DNA from: DATKIY01 sp035543875
GTDB lineage: Bacteria; Actinomycetota; Actinomycetes; JAHEKZ01
Length of the DNA: 10,715 bases
NCBI GenBank assembly: GCA_035543875.1
Contig: DATKIY010000138.1
Location: forward strand, 1-10,715
Reading direction: 5' to 3'
The position numbers and the translations under genes were made by a program. This document shows positions 1-5,526 of the stretch, one piece after another. The first letter of the stretch is position 1; every line of letters starts with the position of its first letter. Under the pieces are notes generated by a model. The model worked only from the letters and a program-made list of their open reading frames with translations, was not told the origin of the DNA and did not search any database.

Positions 1-6
1 CTTCGT

Positions 7-783
7 ATGCCAGACACCAGGTCTGCGGATCAGCGCGAGGAGGTTCGGGAACTCCTCACTTCCCTCGCGTCACCAGACACCCCTGAAATCGAACGAGCGG
101 TCATCCGAGACCGTCTCGTGCTCCTTCAAATGCCTCTCGTCCATCACCTGGCCGGCAGGTTTAGGGACCGCGGCGAGCCGATAGAAGACCTCGTTCAGGT
201 TGCAACAATCGGGCTCATAAATTCTGTCGACCGGTTCGAGATGGACCGCGGCGTGGAGTTCTCTACGTTTGCGACGCCCACGATTCTCGGCGAGATCAAG
301 CGACACTTCCGCGACCGTGGCTGGGCAATCCGAGTGCCGCGACGCCTGCAGGAGATGCGTCAATCCTTGTCACAAGCGACCGAGGCGCTCACCCACGAGC
401 TTGGACGGGCGCCATCCGTCGCCGAAATTGCCGAGCGACTTGGACTCGGAGCTGAAGACGTGCTCGAAGGAATGGAGTCGGCCCAGGCTTACTCGACGGT
501 GCCACTAGATCCGCTCGTCGAGCTCGGCGACGACACCATGGGCCTTGCCGCACGACTGGGTTCGATGGATCCCGAAATGGGTCTAGTCGAGGATCGAGCA
601 GTACTGGCACCGATCTTGGCCGAACTTCCAGATCGCGAAAGGGCCATCTTAAGATACCGGTTTGTTGACGGCCTGACGCAAACAGAAATTGCTGAGCGCA
701 TAGGGATTTCCCAGATGCACGTCTCGCGCACTCTGACGCGAACGCTCGCGCAGTTGCGCCGACGTCTGGTGGCCGTTAGCTGA
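7..783 (+). CDS. SigB/SigF/SigG-family RNA polymerase sigma factor
   Basis: This is a group 3 sigma factor of the general-stress/sporulation type, which directs RNA polymerase to GTTT/GGGTAT-type promoters. Region 2 spans about residues 35-115: the core-binding segment is around EDLVQVATIGLI (60-71), and the -10 recognition segment runs through GVEFSTFATPTILGEIKRH and RDRGWAIRVPRR (82-113). Region 3 is about 120-170, with ELGRAPSVAEIAERLGL. Region 4 is about 200-254, with LPDRERAILRYRF and the helix-turn-helix QTEIAERIGISQMHVSRTL. The 258-residue length is normal for the family. Only six bases precede the ATG and they hold no stop, so the start and any Shine-Dalgarno site or promoter cannot be verified. 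A dedicated RsbW-type anti-sigma gene often lies directly upstream in relatives, but that position is outside the window. The last 8 nt overlap the convergent STAS gene. The family is certain; the subclass (SigB versus SigF) is not resolvable by eye. Confidence 0.95.
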   Translation: MPDTRSADQREEVRELLTSLASPDTPEIERAVIRDRLVLLQMPLVHHLAGRFRDRGEPIEDLVQVATIGLINSVDRFEMDRGVEFSTFATPTILGEIKRHFRDRGWAIRVPRRLQEMRQSLSQATEALTHELGRAPSVAEIAERLGLGAEDVLEGMESAQAYSTVPLDPLVELGDDTMGLAARLGSMDPEMGLVEDRAVLAPILAELPDRERAILRYRFVDGLTQTEIAERIGISQMHVSRTLTRTLAQLRRRLVAVS

Positions 784-1135
784 ACTCGTTCTTAGATTCA
801 CTCAATCTTGGGTCCTCGGCATCGACCAGAGTTACGTATTGGTCGAGACCGCACGCAGAAACCGTTGCCTTAACCATTTCCGATGCATCGACAAGGTACA
901 CGTTGCCGCCCTGTTCACGACAAGACCTTGCCAACGAAGCAATCAAACCCAACCCCGAACTGTCCATGAAGGAAACCCGTAAAAGGTTGACCACAATCAT
1001 CCGCGGTCGCTGGTCGCGCATCCGCTCGACTAGTGGCTGATACTCAGGTGCCGAGTTGATGTCGATCTCGCCGACCATGGTCAAGCTTGCCCACCCGGGG
1101 CCAGTCACCAGTGCATCGGACGGTTCCGCAGCCAC
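776..1135 (-). CDS. STAS-domain anti-sigma factor antagonist
   Basis: This 119-residue protein is a single STAS domain of the SpoIIAA/RsbV class. Such proteins bind an RsbW-like kinase and so free the sigma factor; phosphorylation on a conserved serine inactivates them. The opening strand pair (WASLTMVGEIDINSAP, 15-30) is followed by VNLLRVSFMDSSGLG (49-63). The phosphoacceptor is expected in the DSSGLG motif at Ser59/Ser60, most likely the second serine by analogy with SpoIIAA Ser58. The C-terminal part (GGNVYLVDASEMVKATVSACGL) is the usual third strand and helix. The GTG start is supported by a GAGG seven bases upstream. The gene lies 56 nt downstream of the phosphatase-kinase gene on the same strand, so the two are probably co-transcribed. 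That places antagonist, kinase and phosphatase in one unit. Its 3' end overlaps the sigma gene tail by 8 nt. Confidence 0.93.
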   Translation of the reverse strand: MAAEPSDALVTGPGWASLTMVGEIDINSAPEYQPLVERMRDQRPRMIVVNLLRVSFMDSSGLGLIASLARSCREQGGNVYLVDASEMVKATVSACGLDQYVTLVDAEDPRLSESKNEFS

Positions 1136-1191
1136 GCGTCAGCCTCGATCCCTACAGAATGACCCCGAAACACCACGGCGGGCTGGGCTGA

Positions 1192-3540
1192 TCAAAGGCC
1201 CATCTCAAGTTCGAACCATACCTGCTTGCCGGAGCCCTCTGGCACTACGCCCCAGTCGGTTGCCAACGTCTCGACCAGCAACAGTCCTCGACCATGCTGA
1301 GCCTGAACTTCTATCGGTTTAGGTTCCAGTCGAATGTCTGGATTTGTGTCCACGACTGTGACCCTGATCAGTCGGTCAACACGGTCCAGACAGACCGTAA
1401 GGTCCTCGTCGGAGTAGCGAATCGCATTTGTCACTAGTTCCGATGTTAAGAGTTTCACCGTGTCGATCACTTCGGGGTCATCGACGCCCAACCGCATGAG
1501 TTCTTGCTCTACTTTTCCACGTGCCGTTGGAACGGACTGAGCTTTTGAGGTCAGCGTCCACCCGGCGGCGGTAATACTCTTGTCGATTCGCAAACACAGA
1601 GTGGTTACGTCATCGTCGCGTGCGCTGTTACCGATCATCTGGTCGATCAGACCATCGCATGCTTGCGCTGCACTGGTGATTGACAACGATCCGAATGCTG
1701 ATTCGAGGGCGTCCAATCCATCGACGAGTGAGCGACGCCGATCCTCAACCAGCCCATCACTTACCAGCATGAGGGCGTCGCCATCTGACAACTGGCACTT
1801 ACCCTCCGTCCACGTGACACCCAAGCCCAGTGGCAAGCCCTGAGCTTCGTCGAGGAACGTAGCCCCTTCGAACTCGGGTTCGGTGACCAGCGGGGGGATG
1901 TGACCCGCGCTTGCCCACGTTATTGATCCCTCGCCGTGGTCGACCAAGGCGATCACCAAAGTGAGCAGTTGGTCCTTGTCACCCGATCGGGTGTCGTGGT
2001 AGCGCGCAAGAAACCCCAGCAGTTCAGCGGGCGACGACGAGACAACCGACAACGCTTTCAAGGCATGGCGAAACTCGCTCATTGTGGATGCTGCTGGCAA
2101 CCCCTTCCCCATCACATCGCCGACGGCTAGAAGGAGTCGCCCATCGTCAAGCAGGATCGATTCGAACCAATCGCCACCAACGTCCGCTTCGTCCGAACCT
2201 GGCAGGTATCTCGCGCCGAGCTCAGCGCCGTCAATCCTTGGTAGCGTGCTCGGCAGCATGCCTCGTTGCAGGCTTACCGCGATCGACTGCTCGCGCTCAA
2301 AGTTCTGTGCACGCTCCAATGCCTGGCCAATCACCTTCGTCACGTCCTCGACGAAATCAGCATCGTGCGGCTGACTGTCGTCGAAAGCGAACGTAATAGC
2401 GCCGATCGCACGCCCATCCACGACGAAAGGCAGCGTATCGAGGTGAATGCCCGGCCCCTCACGTTTGCTAACGCCGACGCGCTCACCCGTGCGGACCGCT
2501 TCAACAGCTGGGAACTCTGCATCGTCGGGCACAACCCGCCAGTTCGCCCCCGCTTCGCTCGGCATGTCGCGTTGTCCAAGCACCCGAAGGCCACGTTCGG
2601 CCGTACTCATGACCACGAGCGCGCCGGTCGCCTGGACAAGGATGGGTGCTCGAAGCAGTGCTGAATCGACGACCTCTTGCGTCGTGAGTGCTTCTGAGAG
2701 GGAAGCTGCGAGCGCTCGGAGAGCAGTCTGTTGTCGTCCTAGACGCTCAAGGCGCGCCGACAGTTCGTCTTTGTCAGTGGAAAGTCCCTGTATCCGTGAC
2801 AAGTCGACATTCAGTACTGCCCACTCTCTAACTATCCCTGCTGACTGCACTGGAGCGGCCCGCGCTAAGAGCAGACGGTAGCTTCCATCCTGAGTTCGTA
2901 CTCGATACTCGCCCTCAAACACAGCTCCGCGTGCGATAGCACGATCCCACGCCTGTTGAGTTGCATCAACATCGTTCGGATGAAGTGCGTCCAACCAGCC
3001 ACTACCTTGAAATTCCGCAAGAGTCTGACCGGTGAACGCGCGCCACGACGGCGAGTCCTCGACAACAGCACCGTCTTTGTCGGTGCTCCAAACAATCTCC
3101 CCCACTGCCATCAACAAAGAGCGCGCCCTGGCAACGGACAGTTGTCGATCGGCCGCCTGAACAGCACGCTCCCCTGTTTCGTACGCAACCAGTCCGACAC
3201 CGCGAAAACCGTCGCCCACAACCCGAGTAAAGGACGCGAGGGTCTGACCCTGTCCGCGCCCTTGAGCCTGAACGGCAATGGGAAGGTCAAGGATTGATTC
3301 ACCGGTTCTCAAGACCAACTCAGACGCGGTTCTAATCGCTGCCGCCCCATCACCTAGGACCTCGTCGACGCCTCTGCCGATCGTGCGTTCCGCTGGAAGG
3401 CGCAGGTGCTCAGCGAAAGCACGGTTCACAATCCGAAAGCGCCACGAGTCGTCGATGAGTGCGACGGCCATCGGCCACTGGTCGACGAGCCAACTGCTCA
3501 GATGTGGCTCGACACCCATGGGACGTGACGCATCACTCAT
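1192..3540 (-). CDS. PAS-PAS-GAF-SpoIIE phosphatase fused to HATPase kinase
   Basis: This large soluble sensor protein joins signal input, a PP2C-type phosphatase and an anti-sigma-type kinase domain. Numbered from the ATG at 3540 (782 residues), a weak PAS domain lies at about 15-120 and a clearer PAS (EIVWSTDKDG, GWLDALHPND) at about 140-250. A short coiled linker follows, then a GAF domain at about 280-415. The SpoIIE phosphatase is about 420-652, with metal-binding motifs VGGDWFE, VGDVMGKG, SAGH, SDGLVEDR and RDDDVTTL. The C-terminal HATPase_c_2 domain is about 660-782, with N-box SELVTNAIRYS, VVDTN and G2 motif HGRGLLLVETLATDWGV. Such fusions can both phosphorylate and dephosphorylate STAS proteins; the adjacent STAS gene is the obvious substrate (inference). 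No transmembrane segment or signal peptide is visible. A GTG nine bases upstream (3549) is an alternative start; neither start has a good Shine-Dalgarno sequence. Confidence 0.93.
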   Translation of the reverse strand: MSDASRPMGVEPHLSSWLVDQWPMAVALIDDSWRFRIVNRAFAEHLRLPAERTIGRGVDEVLGDGAAAIRTASELVLRTGESILDLPIAVQAQGRGQGQTLASFTRVVGDGFRGVGLVAYETGERAVQAADRQLSVARARSLLMAVGEIVWSTDKDGAVVEDSPSWRAFTGQTLAEFQGSGWLDALHPNDVDATQQAWDRAIARGAVFEGEYRVRTQDGSYRLLLARAAPVQSAGIVREWAVLNVDLSRIQGLSTDKDELSARLERLGRQQTALRALAASLSEALTTQEVVDSALLRAPILVQATGALVVMSTAERGLRVLGQRDMPSEAGANWRVVPDDAEFPAVEAVRTGERVGVSKREGPGIHLDTLPFVVDGRAIGAITFAFDDSQPHDADFVEDVTKVIGQALERAQNFEREQSIAVSLQRGMLPSTLPRIDGAELGARYLPGSDEADVGGDWFESILLDDGRLLLAVGDVMGKGLPAASTMSEFRHALKALSVVSSSPAELLGFLARYHDTRSGDKDQLLTLVIALVDHGEGSITWASAGHIPPLVTEPEFEGATFLDEAQGLPLGLGVTWTEGKCQLSDGDALMLVSDGLVEDRRRSLVDGLDALESAFGSLSITSAAQACDGLIDQMIGNSARDDDVTTLCLRIDKSITAAGWTLTSKAQSVPTARGKVEQELMRLGVDDPEVIDTVKLLTSELVTNAIRYSDEDLTVCLDRVDRLIRVTVVDTNPDIRLEPKPIEVQAQHGRGLLLVETLATDWGVVPEGSGKQVWFELEMGL

Positions 3541-3568
3541 CGCGCGCACCGAACTCGACGCGGCTGAC

Positions 3569-3592
3569 CTACCCGAACGAACGGGTTTAGTC
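3569..3592 (-). promoter_or_regulatory. Possible weak SigB/F-like promoter for the phosphatase-STAS operon
   Basis: On the minus strand GACTAA (3592-3587) is followed after 12 nt by GGGTAG (3574-3569), about 20-30 nt before the phosphatase start. The -10 is close to GGGTAT but the -35 is only a partial match to GTTTAA. It overlaps the -35 of the oppositely directed candidate for the small membrane protein. The placement is sensible; the sequence match alone is weak. Confidence 0.28.
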
Positions 3593-3610
3593 GACTCATG
3601 AACTGGGCAA
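3585..3610 (+). promoter_or_regulatory. SigB/SigF-type promoter upstream of the 47-residue peptide
   Basis: GTTTAG (3585-3590), 14 nt, then GGGCAA (3605-3610). In the mycobacterial SigF convention this reads GGTTT-N16-GGGCAA. The known consensus is about GTTTAA-N12-15-GGGTAT. A start site near 3617 would give a leader of about 30 nt, ending at the strong AAGGAG (3633-3638) before the ATG at 3648. The -10 deviates at the fourth base (C for T), as does the candidate at 8536-8561. Confidence 0.6.
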
Positions 3611-3647
3611 ACTCCTTAGGTAGCGAACACTGAAGGAGACAAAGACT

Positions 3648-3791
3648 ATGGCAACAGTTCTATGGCTCGTGGCGGTAATCCTGGTCGTGCTGGGAATCAT
3701 CACACTCGTACGCGGTTCGGTGCTCGCAGGGATTGTTCTCATTGTCGTAGGTCTACTCGTCGGACCGGGAGGCGTAAGCATCTTCACCTGA
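3648..3791 (+). CDS. Small hydrophobic membrane protein (47 aa)
   Basis: This short gene encodes a 47-residue, almost wholly hydrophobic protein with two predicted membrane segments: about residues 3-21 (VLWLVAVILVVLGIITLV) and 25-38 (VLAGIVLIVVGLLV). A single Arg22 sits in the connecting loop. It ends in GPGGVSIFT. Tiny proteins with this two-helix layout and a Gly-Pro-Gly-Gly tail are recalled from actinobacterial genomes as uncharacterised, so no function is assigned. The start is well supported: AAGGAG lies nine bases before the ATG, and a SigB/F-like promoter lies just upstream. The gene leads a plus-strand cluster with the 153-residue unknown protein (138 nt downstream) and the hemerythrin-domain gene. 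If the promoter is real, this is a membrane component of the stress response (inference). Confidence 0.75.
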   Translation: MATVLWLVAVILVVLGIITLVRGSVLAGIVLIVVGLLVGPGGVSIFT

Positions 3792-3929
3792 TCACACTCA
3801 CGGTCTGGTTGACGAGTAGGTGGCTGTTACTGGTCCGGATTGCACATCACACCGGTTCCTTCCCAGATCCTCGCGCCGTTAAACCTGCGCCGTCTCACAA
3901 CCGCCTCACACGCCGAAAGGAGCTCACTG

Positions 3930-4391
3930 ATGAGTTCAATCTCAAGTCTGATTCTGACCACAGACGGACAAAGGAACCTCGCGCGATCGGTACGTCGGCT
4001 ATGCACCCAAGGCCGCAAGCCGGACCCGCGCATCTTTGTCGCGCATGCACGCGCCTACTCGTGCGCGGCAGCTGCCGTCACGTCTGGGCTACGCCGCTTC
4101 TGCGACGACGATCGACTTTGCAATCGGCGAATCGAAGAGTGGGCCAACGCAGCGAAGACATTTGAGCGAACATCAATCGATGCCGACCGCACTGACTTCT
4201 CTGGTTTGTCCGTTGATGCAATCCGCAGCAACTGGGACGTCCTGATCACTGCGGAAACTCGCATGCTCGACACGCTTGTTACTGACGTCAACTCCATGGA
4301 GTTCCGGGTGTTGGCAGGTCGATTCCGTCGTGAGCAGGATGAAACCTTTCATCGAGTGGTCAACCTCCGCGACTCTCAGCTCGTTTCCTAG
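3930..4391 (+). CDS. Hypothetical 153-aa helical protein
   Basis: No known family was recognised. The frame stays open further upstream (an ATG at 3840), but the ATG at 3930 is preferred because AAAGGAG (3916-3922) lies seven bases before it. The product is charged, arginine-rich and probably mostly helical. It has cysteines at 25, 45, 58 and 64, no signal peptide and no clear membrane segment. The C-terminal stretch EFRVLAGRFRREQDETFHRVVNL (124-146) looks like an amphipathic helix. Its N-terminus (ILTTDGQRNLARSVRRL) loosely resembles that of the hemerythrin protein encoded 48 nt downstream (ILKDDHKNVKRLFRDF), but the metal-binding histidines are absent. A common helical-bundle origin is possible and unproven. 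Same-strand neighbours suggest co-expression with the peptide upstream and the hemerythrin downstream. Confidence 0.7.
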   Translation: MSSISSLILTTDGQRNLARSVRRLCTQGRKPDPRIFVAHARAYSCAAAAVTSGLRRFCDDDRLCNRRIEEWANAAKTFERTSIDADRTDFSGLSVDAIRSNWDVLITAETRMLDTLVTDVNSMEFRVLAGRFRREQDETFHRVVNLRDSQLVS

Positions 4392-4396
4392 CCAAT

Positions 4397-4419
4397 CAAT
4401 GCACGAAGTTCGTGCGTTG
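4397..4419. repeat. Near-perfect inverted repeat between two genes
   Basis: GCACGAA, a single central G (4408), then TTCGTGC form a perfect 7-base-arm palindrome at 4401-4415. One mismatch outward it extends with CAA (4397-4399) pairing to TTG (4417-4419). It fills most of the 48-nt gap between the unknown gene and the hemerythrin gene. It could be a repressor operator or an mRNA hairpin just upstream of the ribosome binding site. No T-run follows, so it is not a classical intrinsic terminator. Confidence 0.6.
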
Positions 4420-4439
4420 CCACCCCAGAGAGGCTAACT

Positions 4440-4913
4440 TTGTCCAGCGACGCCATCACCATCCTGAAGGACGATCACAAGAACGTGAAGCGGTTGTTTC
4501 GAGATTTCAGGCGCACCAGCTCATCAAGGGAGAAGCAAAGCATCGCGCGAAGAGCTATCAAAGAATTGACGGTTCATACGTACATCGAGAACGAAGTGCT
4601 GTATCCGCAGATACGTCGCCTGCTACCTGACCTCGAGGACGATGTGCTCGAGGCGTACGAAGAGCATCATGTCGCTGACATTCTTTGCGCTGAACTCGAA
4701 AAAATGAACGCGGAAGATGAGCGGTTCAACGCCAAATTCATCGTTTTGATCGAGTCCGTGACTCACCACATCGGTGAGGAGGAAGACAACTGGTTCCCAA
4801 AGGTGCGGGAGTACCTGTCGCGCACCCAGTTGTCTGAGATCGGCCAACAAATGCAGGAACTCCGACCGTCGGCGCCGCAGGCTCCGTCCGAGTCCGCGTC
4901 CACCGACGAGTAG
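4440..4913 (+). CDS. Hemerythrin HHE cation-binding domain protein
   Basis: The 157-residue protein is a single hemerythrin-like four-helix domain with a disordered Ser/Pro/Ala-rich tail (about 140-157). Probable di-iron ligands are His13 (DDHKNV), His46 and Glu50 (HTYIENEVLYP), His76 (YEEHH), and His110 and Glu114 (THHIGEEEDNWFP), the usual HHE order. Family members bind O2, NO or redox-active iron and are implicated in oxidative and nitrosative stress; the actual ligand here is unknown. The start is TTG, supported by AGAGAGG six bases upstream, and the residues from there match the normal family N-terminus. It is the last gene of a plus-strand cluster and ends 39 nt from the convergent kinase gene. 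A small palindrome lies directly before its ribosome binding site. Confidence 0.92.
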   Translation: MSSDAITILKDDHKNVKRLFRDFRRTSSSREKQSIARRAIKELTVHTYIENEVLYPQIRRLLPDLEDDVLEAYEEHHVADILCAELEKMNAEDERFNAKFIVLIESVTHHIGEEEDNWFPKVREYLSRTQLSEIGQQMQELRPSAPQAPSESASTDE

Positions 4914-4952
4914 TTCGTCTCCTCACCGAAAGACTGTTCGAATGACCCGCTC

Positions 4953-5378
4953 TCATCCAGGGACAGTTACCGCACCAGGGTCACACTCAAGAAATAGCCA
5001 TACCGACTTTCGGTCGTCAAACTCATCGACTCCCCAGCGGTCAGCAAGTTCGTTGACTATTCCGATCCCCCGGCCACCGACCTGGAGCGGATCGTCGGGT
5101 ACGCGGAGTTGGGGGCGCTGACCCGGAGCGAAGTCAGTGACCGCGAGCCGAAAACCGTTCCGATTCCGCCTTAGTTCGACTCTGAAGTCCGTGGCCGCAT
5201 GCTTGACAGCATTGGTCGCCATCTCGGACACCATCAAGATCAAAGCCCAGCAACAAGGCTCCCGAATCGGGCAGGACGACTCGACCGCCCGGCGTGCTTC
5301 GGCAACCGCACGCGGAACCGGAGGAAGCATCACCGACAGCAAAAGCTCGCCATCTGGCGTATCCGTGCTGTGACTCAA
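4953..5378 (-). CDS. RsbW-like ATP-binding anti-sigma regulatory kinase
   Basis: This is a stand-alone HATPase_c_2 domain of the RsbW/SpoIIAB type, which phosphorylates STAS antagonists and/or sequesters a sigma factor. Numbered from the TTG at 5378 (141 residues), the opening strand and helix are LLLSVMLPPVPRAVAEARRAV (12-32). The N-box is SEMATNAVKHA (51-61), the first nucleotide-binding loop is VTDFAPG (80-86), and the glycine loop is GGRGIGIVNELADRWGV (101-117), followed by the final strand KSVWLFLE. The frame remains open to 5621, giving 222 residues. That version would overlap the divergent phosphatase gene and carry a long N-terminus unlike the family. TTG5378 gives the usual length, with GGGAG 12 nt upstream and a SigB-like promoter about 45 nt upstream. 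The divergent partner is a SpoIIE phosphatase, so the pair may act on a common STAS protein, possibly the one at 776-1135 (inference). Confidence 0.88.
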   Translation of the reverse strand: MSHSTDTPDGELLLSVMLPPVPRAVAEARRAVESSCPIREPCCWALILMVSEMATNAVKHAATDFRVELRRNRNGFRLAVTDFAPGQRPQLRVPDDPLQVGGRGIGIVNELADRWGVDEFDDRKSVWLFLECDPGAVTVPG

Positions 5379-5423
5379 GATGGTGGGGTGCTCCCATGCC
5401 TCAGAAAACACTTCAGATGTTTT

Positions 5424-5448
5424 GTACCCAAAATCAGGGGAAATACAC
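5424..5448 (-). promoter_or_regulatory. SigB/F-like promoter of the RsbW-like gene
   Basis: On the minus strand GTGTAT (5448-5443), 13 nt, then GGGTAC (5429-5424). The -10 is a 5/6 match to GGGTAT, the -35 a 4/6 match to GTTTAA, and the spacing is canonical. The predicted start near 5417 leaves a leader of about 40 nt before the TTG at 5378. On the plus strand GTTTTG (5419-5424)-N13-GGGAAA (5438-5443) overlaps it and could serve the divergent phosphatase, but that match is poor. Confidence 0.5.
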
Positions 5449-5484
5449 AGGTCATGCCGAAAGCCCACTTCTTGCCTATTGTCT

Positions 5485-5502
5485 GACAGGCGATCGCCTC
5501 TC
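5485..5502. repeat. Palindrome in the leader of the membrane phosphatase gene
   Basis: AGGCGATCGCCT (5488-5499) is a perfect 12-bp palindrome. With one symmetric C/C mismatch it extends to 18 bp (5485-5502). It lies 12 nt before the GGAAGG ribosome binding site of the gene starting at 5527, so it could be an operator or a leader hairpin. The GCGATCGC core also occurs as the cyanobacterial HIP1 octamer, but one copy carries no such implication here. Confidence 0.45.
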
Positions 5503-5526
5503 CTGTAGCGGTGCGGAAGGATCGAA

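Noticed and set aside
1136..1191. Separate promoter or terminator between the phosphatase and STAS genes
   Set aside because: Only a short GGGC/GCCC pairing without a T-run is visible, and no -35/-10 pair; co-transcription is simpler.
2266..2881. Long plus-strand open frames opposite the large phosphatase gene
   Set aside because: They are antisense shadows of a gene with clear PAS, GAF, SpoIIE and HATPase motifs, and show no domain of their own.
3840..3929. Longer version of the 153-residue unknown protein starting at ATG 3840
   Set aside because: There is no Shine-Dalgarno site at 3840, whereas AAAGGAG sits seven bases before the ATG at 3930.
5489..5498. HIP1-like GGCGATCGCC as evidence of cyanobacterial origin
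   Set aside because: A single copy in GC-rich DNA is not informative, and the gene content is actinobacterial in type.
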